NCBI RefSeq assembly: GCF_000092825.1
Contig: NC_014168.1
Location: forward strand, 1,665,946 to 1,729,945
DNA from: Segniliparus rotundus DSM 44985
Lineage (GTDB): Bacteria; Actinomycetota; Actinomycetes; Mycobacteriales; Mycobacteriaceae
DNA: 64,000 bases
Direction of reading: 5' to 3'
The notes below the pieces were generated by a model. It was not told where the DNA came from, searched no databases, and was given only the letters and a program-made list of their open reading frames with translations. The translations under genes were made by a program, and so were the position numbers. Below, one piece after another: positions 57,909 to 64,000 of this stretch. Positions within the stretch are counted from its first letter, which is position 1. Each line of letters starts with the position of its first letter.

Positions 57909-59051
57909 GTGGCACAGGCAGTCACACCGCGGCACGACGGACACAAAGGCCTGCACAGCGAACACGGCGCGCAGCGGGGCGAACATCCGGGGCGGGCGAA
58001 GGACCCGATCATCCGGGTCGCCGACATCGCGTGGTTGGAATTCGACAAGCCCGACCTCGTCCGCGCGGAGGCGTTCGCCCGCGCCTTCGGGTTCGGCGTC
58101 GCTGTGCGTGCTCCGCAGGAATTGCATCTTCGCGGCACCACGGCCGGTTCGCCGTGTGTGATTGTGCGACGCGGAGAGCGCACGCGGTTCGCCGCTCTGG
58201 CGTTGCGCGCCGCCGACGAGGCCGACGTCCTGCGGCTGGCCGACAAAACCTGCGCCCCGTTGCACCCGCTTCCCGAATCCATTGGCGGAGTGTCGGTCCA
58301 CTTGACCGACCCCAGCGGCATGGCGGTGAAGGTCGTCGCCGGCACGCACGAGTTGCCAGCCCAGCCCGCGCAGGCGCCGCAGGCCTGCAACACGGGACCT
58401 GGCGCCGCGCGGATCAACGCGCCGGTGCGTCCGCCCCAGGCGCCGGCCCGTGTGCAGCGCCTGGGCCATGTGGTACTGCAGTCCACCACGTATCTGAAAA
58501 CGCTCAACTGGTACCTGGACACGTTCGGGATGATCGTGAGCGACTTCCTGTTCTTCCCCGGGCAGCGCGACCGCGGGCCCGCGATGAGCTTCATCCGCTG
58601 CGACCTCGGGTCCGTCCCGACCGACCACCACACCCTCGCCTTGGCGCTCGGACCGGCCAACCGCTACATCCACTCGGCGTACGAGGTCAGCGACCTCGAT
58701 GCGCTGGCGGCCGGCGGCGAATACCTCAAAAAGCGCGGCTATTTCCGATCCTGGGGCATAGGCCGGCACATTCAGGGCAGCCAGCTGTTCGACTACTGGC
58801 GCGACCCGGACGGATTCCTGGTCGAACATTTCACCGACGGCGACATGTTCGACAACACGCTGGAACCCGGCTGGGCGCCATTCACCGCATCCGGCCTCGC
58901 GCAGTGGGGACCTCCGGCCACCAAGGACTTCCTCGACGCTCGCCCGCGCGACGTGCGCCGCCAAGCGAGCTCGATGTTCAGCGCCCTGCGCGACGACAAC
59001 GAATTCGATCTCAACCGGCTCATCGGCCTCCTGAAAGTTGCTGCCTCATGA
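57909..59051 (+). CDS. VOC-family extradiol-type ring-cleavage dioxygenase
   Basis: A 380-residue protein of two VOC modules. The C-terminal module holds the likely Fe(II) triad: His in RLGHVVLQ, His in TDHHTLALAL and Glu in DGFLVEHFTDG. The N-terminal module (LEFDKPDLVRAEAFARAFGF) is the usual degenerate partner. It should cleave a catecholic or related aromatic ring next to the hydroxyls in the cytoplasm. GAGGAGG six bases before GTG decides the start. Its end overlaps the FAH-like gene (ATGA). The operon with an MhpA-like hydroxylase supports aromatic catabolism; the substrate is unknown. Confidence 0.88.
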   Translation: MAQAVTPRHDGHKGLHSEHGAQRGEHPGRAKDPIIRVADIAWLEFDKPDLVRAEAFARAFGFGVAVRAPQELHLRGTTAGSPCVIVRRGERTRFAALALRAADEADVLRLADKTCAPLHPLPESIGGVSVHLTDPSGMAVKVVAGTHELPAQPAQAPQACNTGPGAARINAPVRPPQAPARVQRLGHVVLQSTTYLKTLNWYLDTFGMIVSDFLFFPGQRDRGPAMSFIRCDLGSVPTDHHTLALALGPANRYIHSAYEVSDLDALAAGGEYLKKRGYFRSWGIGRHIQGSQLFDYWRDPDGFLVEHFTDGDMFDNTLEPGWAPFTASGLAQWGPPATKDFLDARPRDVRRQASSMFSALRDDNEFDLNRLIGLLKVAAS

Positions 59052-59986
59052 CCATTTCCATCCTGCGCACGACAGACGGCTGGTGGGCGCAAACCCCCAC
59101 CGGCGCCGCCCGGATCAGCACGTCCGCTGCCAGCACCAGCGAACTCCTCGCCGACCGCGCGGCCGTCGAGGCCGCGGCGGCGGCAGAGGATTCTGTCGCG
59201 CTCGACGAACTGGCGCTGCTGTCGCCGGTCACCGCCCCGTGCCGGGTGATCGCCCAGATGACCAACTTCGAATCACACGTCAGGGACGCGGGAATGAATC
59301 CGAAGACGGTGCCGCTGACGTTCTTCCGCAAGTCGTCGGCCTCGATCACCGGACCGTTCGGCGAGATCGTCCGCCCAGCGCACGTGCGACTCCTGGACTA
59401 CGAAATCGAGATCGGCCTGGTGATCGGGCGCGAGGTCCCGGCCGGGTCGACGGTGACCGAGCAGGACTTGCCCGGCGTCATCGCCGGGCTGGTGATCACC
59501 AACGACGTGTCCGCCCGCGACATCCAACTCCCGCAAACCCAGTTCTACGAAGCGAAGTCGTATCCCACGTTCACGCCCGTCGGGCCGGCGCTGGTGCTCC
59601 TGGACGCCGCTGAACTGGCTCGTTTCAGCGAATTGCGGCTGCGGCTGAGCGTCGGCGGCGAAGAACGCCAGAACGCGCTCGTCGAAGGCGACATGCTGTA
59701 CCGCCCGCTGCAGGCTCTGCAGTCGCTGACGCGGTTCCAAGACCTCGCCGCAGGCGACCTCGTGCTCACCGGCACCCCGGCCGGAACCGCGCTGACCGCC
59801 CCGCCCAAACCCATCGAGATGATCGGCAACCTGCTGCCGCCTGCCGTGAAATGGAAAGCGTTCTTCTCCCGTCAGGCCAAGAACCCGAAGTACCTGCAGG
59901 ACGGCGACATCGTGGAGGCGTCGATCGCCACTGACGACGGCGCGATCAACCTGGGCGCGCAGCGGCTGTCGGTGCGTCGCGCATGA
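59048..59986 (+). CDS. Fumarylacetoacetate-hydrolase-family protein
   Basis: A 312-residue FAH-family hydrolase. The metal-binding segment DYEIEIGLVIGR, and VSARDIQLPQTQFYEAKSYPTFTPVGP (quoted in part) match the family core, with Glu, Glu and Asp as Mg/Mn ligands. GDLVLTGTPAGTA is the usual C-terminal signature. It would hydrolyse the ring-cleavage product, as a 2-hydroxymuconic-type or acylpyruvate hydrolase. It overlaps the dioxygenase gene by ATGA, and its end overlaps a tiny ORF in the same manner. Confidence 0.9.
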   Translation: MTISILRTTDGWWAQTPTGAARISTSAASTSELLADRAAVEAAAAAEDSVALDELALLSPVTAPCRVIAQMTNFESHVRDAGMNPKTVPLTFFRKSSASITGPFGEIVRPAHVRLLDYEIEIGLVIGREVPAGSTVTEQDLPGVIAGLVITNDVSARDIQLPQTQFYEAKSYPTFTPVGPALVLLDAAELARFSELRLRLSVGGEERQNALVEGDMLYRPLQALQSLTRFQDLAAGDLVLTGTPAGTALTAPPKPIEMIGNLLPPAVKWKAFFSRQAKNPKYLQDGDIVEASIATDDGAINLGAQRLSVRRA

Positions 59987-60069
59987 ACGGCATGCTCCTG
60001 CCCGCAACGCGGCCGCCGGGCGATCTGGCTGGGTCGTTCGCGGTGAGGCACGGGGGCGGCGAACAATGA
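59983..60069 (+). CDS. 28-codon bridging ORF between the hydrolase and hydroxylase genes
   Basis: ATG at 59983 overlaps the hydrolase stop, and its own TGA at 60067-60069 overlaps the hydroxylase start (ATGA both times). The product MNGMLLPATRPPGDLAGSF and onward has no recognisable motif. It could be a coupling peptide that carries ribosomes across, or an accident of the overlaps. No independent ribosome site is visible. Confidence 0.25.
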   Translation: MNGMLLPATRPPGDLAGSFAVRHGGGEQ

Positions 60070-61664
60070 CGCGCCCGGCGAGCCACGCGCCCACCGAACA
60101 CGTCCCCGTCGTCGTTGTCGGCGGCGGCCCCACCGGGATCACCGCGGCGACCTTGCTCGCCCAATACGGTGTGGAAACCCTCGTGCTGGACCGGTGGCCG
60201 CAGGTGTATCCGCAGCCACGCGCTGTTCACCTCGACGACGAGGTGTACCGCATTCTGGCCCAGCTCGGCGTCGCCGCCGAGTTCGCCGAGATTTCACGAC
60301 CTGCCCGCGGTTTGCGGCTCATCGACCGCAACATGGCGGTGCTTGCCCAGTTCGACCGCGATACCTCGCTGACACGCAATGGTTTTCCAGCGGCCAGCAT
60401 GTTCGACCAACCTCAGCTCGAAGAACTGTTGCGCGCCAACCTCACCCGCTACCCGCATGCCCGGTTTCGCGGCGGCGCCGAGGTTCTTGCAGTGGCCGCG
60501 GACGCATGTCCCTTGCGCTTGCAGGTGCGCGACCGCACGAGCGGCCAAGACTCGGAGATAACCGCTGATTTCGTGCTCGGTTGCGACGGCGCCAACAGCA
60601 TGGTGCGCAGCGCGATCGGTGCGACGATGCGAAACTTGAAGTTCGACCAGCGCTGGCTGGTGGTCGACATCGCGACCGAGACCGATCTGCAGCAGTGGGA
60701 GGGCGTGCACCAGCTGTGCGACGACCAGCGCGCCGGCACGTACATGCGCATCGGGCCCGCCCGCCACCGATGGGAATTCCAGCTTCTTGACCACGAATCG
60801 GTCGACGACTACGCCGCCCTGGCAGACCTGCGCCCATTGATCGCCCCTTGGACCCGGGATGTCGACGACGCCGATCTTCGGGTCATTCGGGTCGCCGAAT
60901 ACACGTTCCGCGCCCAGTTGGCCGACCAATGGCGCCGCGGCAACGTGTTCCTGCTCGGCGACGCCGCCCACCTGACCCCGCCGTTCATCGGCCAGGGCAT
61001 GGGAGCCGGATTGCGCGACGCGATGAACCTGTCGTGGAAGATCGCCGGCGTGCGCCGCGGTGATCTGCCGCTGCGTGCGCTCGACAGTTACCAGGAAGAG
61101 CGTCGTCCGCACGCCCGTCACATGATCTCACTGGCGCTCAACATCGGGCGCGCGATGACATCTGGCGGTCGGCTCGGGACGGCCGCGCGCTCACTGATAC
61201 TGCCGCGGCTGCACCTGGCGCCGGGGCTACGGACCAAGGTCGCCGATTCGCAGACCCCGCCCCTGCGGTCCTCCACGATGCTGCAACGCACCGTTGCAAC
61301 GCGCGGCGTCGTCGGCCGCCTGTGCCCGAACCCGCTGCTCGAGAACGGCTCCCGCCTCGACGAAGAGCTCGGCCTTCGGTTCGGCGTGATCACCGCCGTG
61401 GCGCCGATCCCGTCGCAGCGCGAGATCATCAAGGCCCGCGGCGCGACCATGGTGCATGCCCCGGCGGGCTCCGAGTTGGCCCGATGGCTCCAGCGCCATC
61501 GCGTCACAGCCGCCGCGGTGCGCCCCGACCGCACCGTCAAGAGCGCCAGCAAAGACATCGCCGCGGTGTGCCGCAGCGTCCCACCGTTTCTCCTCGACCA
61601 TCGCCCAACTGCCCCGTCAGACAAGCAATGCCCTCCGCGCACTGCGGCGAACTCGCCGGGATAA
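60066..61664 (+). CDS. FAD-dependent aromatic hydroxylase, MhpA-like
   Basis: A 532-residue class A flavin monooxygenase. The N-terminal FAD loop is VVGGGPTGITAA, followed by LVLDRWPQVYPQPRAVHLDDE. The second FAD signature is FLLGDAAHLTPPFIGQGMGAGLRDA. These match 3-(3-hydroxyphenyl)propionate hydroxylases (MhpA), which add an ortho hydroxyl to make the dihydroxy substrate for ring cleavage. It is the last gene of the operon. The extreme C-terminus (after VRPDRTV) is Pro/Ser-rich and not conserved-looking. Actual substrate is inferred only. Confidence 0.9.
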   Translation: MTRPASHAPTEHVPVVVVGGGPTGITAATLLAQYGVETLVLDRWPQVYPQPRAVHLDDEVYRILAQLGVAAEFAEISRPARGLRLIDRNMAVLAQFDRDTSLTRNGFPAASMFDQPQLEELLRANLTRYPHARFRGGAEVLAVAADACPLRLQVRDRTSGQDSEITADFVLGCDGANSMVRSAIGATMRNLKFDQRWLVVDIATETDLQQWEGVHQLCDDQRAGTYMRIGPARHRWEFQLLDHESVDDYAALADLRPLIAPWTRDVDDADLRVIRVAEYTFRAQLADQWRRGNVFLLGDAAHLTPPFIGQGMGAGLRDAMNLSWKIAGVRRGDLPLRALDSYQEERRPHARHMISLALNIGRAMTSGGRLGTAARSLILPRLHLAPGLRTKVADSQTPPLRSSTMLQRTVATRGVVGRLCPNPLLENGSRLDEELGLRFGVITAVAPIPSQREIIKARGATMVHAPAGSELARWLQRHRVTAAAVRPDRTVKSASKDIAAVCRSVPPFLLDHRPTAPSDKQCPPRTAANSPG

Positions 61665-61677
61665 CGTGGGCACGGTG

Positions 61678-61703
61678 TCCCGGCTTGCCAAAACACGCCG
61701 GGA
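61678..61703. terminator. Candidate hairpin terminator between convergent hydroxylase and VOC genes
   Basis: TCCCGGC (61678-61684) and GCCGGGA (61697-61703) form a 7-bp stem with a 12-base loop in the 41-bp gap between two converging genes. No U-tract is clear. Location supports bidirectional termination. Confidence 0.5.
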
Positions 61704-61705
61704 TG

Positions 61706-62167
61706 TCAGGTTGGAGGGCGGCCGGGAGGCGCGCCGATCAATTCCAGCGTGGCGCCGTCCGCGTCGTGCAGGTAGACGAACCGCGTTCCGCGCCGCGGCC
61801 CCTCGGTCAAGGACTGCGCACTGCCCGCCACAGCCCATCCGTACGAAGCGCACACAGCCGACACAGCGTCGACGTCGTCCACCTCGACTGCAAGATGCCA
61901 CGATCCGATATCACAGGGCCGCGGCCGCAGCTCGGATCGGTCGCCGGGCGCTTGATACTGCAGCAGTTCGAGGCGGTGGCCAGCAAGATTGACCACGGCA
62001 ACGTCGATTCGCGCCTGCGGCACCCCGGTGACCTCTGCGGCGAAGACTCCGCCGAGCTGGAATCGTCGTTCGATCTGGGCGCCGAGCGCCGAGCACCAGA
62101 AGTCGACGGACTGATCTATATCTCGCACTGTGATGCCCGTATGCGCCACCGCCCGCGCGAAACCCAT
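61706..62167 (-). CDS. VOC-superfamily (glyoxalase/dioxygenase-like) protein
   Basis: A 153-residue single VOC protein. The N-terminal metal His is in AVAHTGITVRDI, a middle one in IGSWHLAVEV, and a Glu in DGATLELIGAP. This is the usual H...H...E set. It may act on a small aromatic or ketol in the adjoining pathway, or be an isomerase. It is convergent with the MhpA-like gene. A 58-bp piece nearly identical to its middle occurs at 56866-56923. Confidence 0.85.
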   Translation of the reverse strand: MGFARAVAHTGITVRDIDQSVDFWCSALGAQIERRFQLGGVFAAEVTGVPQARIDVAVVNLAGHRLELLQYQAPGDRSELRPRPCDIGSWHLAVEVDDVDAVSAVCASYGWAVAGSAQSLTEGPRRGTRFVYLHDADGATLELIGAPPGRPPT

Positions 62168-62316
62168 GTCCGAAATAGTAGACGGACCCCGCCCTTCTCT
62201 GCGGCGCCATCGTGAGGCGTCCCGTTTCCCGGAGCCGAACTCCTAAGCGGCAGCGACCCAGCTATCCTCGCGCCAGTCGTCCAATCCGCCCTCGCGAAGC
62301 TCCGAACAGCCTGACC

Positions 62317-62368
62317 CACGGAAACCATGAAGGTGAATTTTCCGTGACGAACGCGGGGATTGTTCGTC
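62317..62368. promoter_or_regulatory. Two adjacent perfect inverted repeats upstream of the S1/P1 nuclease gene
   Basis: CACGGAAA (62317-62324) pairs with TTTCCGTG (62339-62346) across 14 bases. Then GACGAAC (62346-62352) pairs with GTTCGTC (62362-62368) across 9 bases. Both lie within 85 bp of the nuclease start. They could be operators or leader hairpins. I found no match to known iron or zinc boxes. Confidence 0.45.
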
Positions 62369-62399
62369 GCGCCGCTTCCGACTGATCTTCGGCGACGGC

Positions 62400-63212
62400 A
62401 TGATGGCGGGCATGGTCTCGAAGATCCGCGCGTCCATCATCGCCTCGGCACTGCTCGCCACTGTTTTTAATGCGCCTGCGGCGTTCGCGTGGGGCGCTCA
62501 GGGGCATGATGTGATCGGCGGGTACGCCGACAACCACCTCTCGCCCGAGGCGAAAGGGATCGTCGGACGGCTCTTGGTCGGGGAGAAGAGCCCGACATTG
62601 GCGGGGGTGGCGACGTGGGCGGACGACATCCGCTCCAACGACTCGGATCTGGGGAAAGAATCGGAGCCGTGGCATTTCGCGGACATCGCGGACAACAACT
62701 GCGTCTACACCCCCGAGGCCGGAGGCGGGCAGAACGTCGTGGAGGCCCTGCGGACGCAGACCGCGATCCTCGCGGACTCCACCAGATCGGACGCGGATCG
62801 GGCGCAAGCGTTGAAGTTCGTGGTGCATTTCGTCGGGGACGCGCACCAGCCGTTCCACGCCGGGTACGAGAGCGACCGGGGCGGCAACGACCACCCCGTC
62901 ACCTACAACGGCACGCACACGAACATGCACTCCGTGTGGGACACCCGCCTCCTCGCCACCCTCAAACTCTCGAACCCCGCGCTGACGCAGCGCCTAGAGG
63001 CCACGCCCGACGACTCCCTGCCTGCCCCCGACGTGCAGAACGACCCCGTGACCTGGGTCGAAGAATCCTGCCAGATCGCCATCCACGCCTACCCGGACTC
63101 GGCCACCATCGGCAGCGACTACACCAACAAGTACCTCCCTGTCGCTGAGCAACGCCTCCACCTCGCAGGAGAACGCCTCACCCAGCTCCTCAACCATGTG
63201 CTCGCCGAGTAG
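62400..63212 (+). CDS. Secreted S1/P1-type zinc nuclease
   Basis: A 270-residue exported nuclease. The signal peptide ends AFA, leaving Trp31 as mature residue 1, as required in P1 nuclease where the N-terminal amine binds zinc. The nine zinc ligands appear at expected spacing: Trp31, His36, Asp75, His92, His143, Asp147, His153, His177 and Asp181. The motif FVGDAHQPFHAG is conserved. It cleaves single-stranded nucleic acids outside the cell, possibly for phosphate or nucleoside supply. ATG at 62403 and 62412 are alternative starts. Confidence 0.93.
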   Translation: MMAGMVSKIRASIIASALLATVFNAPAAFAWGAQGHDVIGGYADNHLSPEAKGIVGRLLVGEKSPTLAGVATWADDIRSNDSDLGKESEPWHFADIADNNCVYTPEAGGGQNVVEALRTQTAILADSTRSDADRAQALKFVVHFVGDAHQPFHAGYESDRGGNDHPVTYNGTHTNMHSVWDTRLLATLKLSNPALTQRLEATPDDSLPAPDVQNDPVTWVEESCQIAIHAYPDSATIGSDYTNKYLPVAEQRLHLAGERLTQLLNHVLAE

Positions 63213-63230
63213 TTCCGGGCTGGGCGATAC

Positions 63231-63602
63231 TCAACCCTGCTTCAGGTAGAGGGCTTCGGCTTCGGCGACGACGCGCTCATGAGAGCGTGTCGCTCCTTCC
63301 TCGGTGTCGCCGCATATCAGCGTGGGTCGCTTATGCGGATTGTCGCCGACAGGTTTGACGAACGGGGTCGTCTCGGTGCGGAAGACGAACAGCCGCTGAC
63401 CGGGCGGCAGCGGCGGCGCACCGGGCGGGAACGTGCTCGCAGGGAACCTGCCCTTCCACAGCGTCTCCACCCTGTACCGTTCGGTCTCGGTCACCCGAAG
63501 ATGCGTGTACCGCCAGTCCCGGCGCAACTCCTCCCAACGCTCCCGCGTGATCTGCACGCTCTCCCGGTCGAAATAGAAGAACTGCTCCTCCTCGTCACTC
63601 AC
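63231..63602 (-). CDS. Hypothetical small soluble protein
   Basis: A 123-residue cytoplasmic-looking protein I do not recognise. It starts with an acidic MSDEEEQFFYFDRESV, continues with a basic helix (RERWEELRRDWRYTHLRV) and a Pro-rich loop (GAPPLPPGQRLFVF), and ends with a helical HERVVAEAEALYLKQ. No signal peptide or catalytic motif is seen. It is convergent with the S1/P1 nuclease (18-bp gap) and borders the structured intergenic tail of the window. Confidence 0.6.
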   Translation of the reverse strand: MSDEEEQFFYFDRESVQITRERWEELRRDWRYTHLRVTETERYRVETLWKGRFPASTFPPGAPPLPPGQRLFVFRTETTPFVKPVGDNPHKRPTLICGDTEEGATRSHERVVAEAEALYLKQG

Positions 63603-64000
63603 CCCGCCATCCTCCCACGCCCCGAAAATCCTCTGGGAAATCCGTGGTTCAGGCCCTCTGCCGAGAATCGAACTCGGGTACCCGCGAAAACGCCCCCGAA
63701 CTGGACTCCCCTCGTTTCCGAAGTTGCGTCCCAGTTCAGGGGCATTTCGAGTTTCTCGGAAAACCGCTCTGAGTTTCCGATCCGCTCAGAGTGTGCGGAT
63801 AGGGATTGCAGTTCAGAGGCCCTTCCTGAAACGCAGTTCCAGAGAATATTGTCGGAAATTCCAGAGAATATCCATCTTCCTCGACCAGTCTACCGACCGC
63901 TCCCGGCAGGGCTCTGATCCGCTCTCCCTCTCCCGCGTGCGTCGACCGGACTGTTGACTGTTTCTCGGTGTTTCTGCTGGCAGGGGGCGTTTGAGCCTTT
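63603..64000. other. Structured 398-bp intergenic tail, no gene seen
   Basis: This last stretch has no convincing coding frame and is AT-richer than the genes. It holds an inverted repeat (63692-63705 with 63728-63743, arms GCCCCCGAACTGG and CCAGTTCAGGGGC), two copies of TTCCAGAGAATAT at 63837 and 63859, and a 17-nt sequence on the minus strand (63661-63677) folding as a tRNA T-arm (CCGAG-TTCGATT-CTCGG). No complete tRNA can be built, as no matching acceptor is found. It may contain a leader, an RNA or a decayed integration site. Confidence 0.5.

Noticed and set aside
56844-62167. Insertion sequence or transposon carrying the catabolic operon
   Set aside because: No transposase, integrase or terminal inverted repeats were seen; only the VOC-derived direct repeat is present.
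63600-63770. A tRNA gene on the minus strand suggested by a perfect T-arm
   Set aside because: Only the T-arm can be built; no 5' acceptor strand complementary to the sequence after the arm lies at the right distance, and no D or anticodon arm is evident.

Overview
The window is high-GC (roughly two thirds G+C) actinobacterial chromosome from a mycolic-acid-containing member of the Mycobacteriales. The strongest taxonomic clue is the carboxylic acid reductase at 3097-6657: its 1186-residue sequence matches what I remember of the Segniliparus rotundus enzyme, so Segniliparus is the most likely source (recognition from memory, not a search). A cyclopropane/mycolic-acid methyltransferase, a DosR/DosS-like hypoxia sensor pair, WXG100 and EspG-like type VII secretion genes and several gene orders shared with Mycobacterium tuberculosis agree with this. 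I see no rRNA, complete tRNA, CRISPR array, transposase or phage gene.

Layout. 1-11.3 kb: lipid and acyl-CoA enzymes (CaiB-type CoA transferase, GNAT, FAD oxidoreductase, CAR, alpha/beta hydrolase, secreted dienelactone hydrolase) and a lipoprotein. 11.4-15.7 kb: DEAD-box helicase, menA, a mycolate methyltransferase and small membrane proteins. 15.8-21.9 kb: a system II cytochrome c maturation and haem operon (hemL, phosphatase, TlpA, CcdA, ResB, CcsB) whose central genes are joined by ATGA stop/start overlaps. 22.1-26.6 kb: mltG, ruvX, alaS. 26.7-32 kb: membrane-anchored and secreted proteins, rarA and a kinase-like protein. 32.2-39.1 kb: two transglutaminase-like proteins and a circularly permuted ATP-grasp/alpha-E protein, followed by aspS.

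41-49.4 kb: a small secreted Trp/Gly/Pro-rich protein, an MFS transporter, a secreted phosphoesterase, EfeO/EfeB without a visible EfeU permease, and the DosS/DosR-like pair. 49.7-53.8 kb: the most novel-looking locus, with an EspG-like protein, a WXG100-like protein, a lipase-fold protein and a duplicated pair of lipoproteins. It resembles a type VII secreted lipase with lipoprotein partners. 53.8-64 kb: DoxX, MFS, a GH6 cellulase, a TetR-controlled aromatic catabolic operon (extradiol-type VOC dioxygenase, FAH-family hydrolase, MhpA-like hydroxylase) bracketed by a VOC gene and a fragment resembling that gene, then an S1/P1 nuclease and a structured intergenic tail.

The haem and cytochrome c block resembles M. 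tuberculosis Rv0524-Rv0534c, while the mltG-to-aspS block resembles Rv2553c-Rv2572c. Their meeting at about 22.0 kb marks a rearrangement relative to that species.
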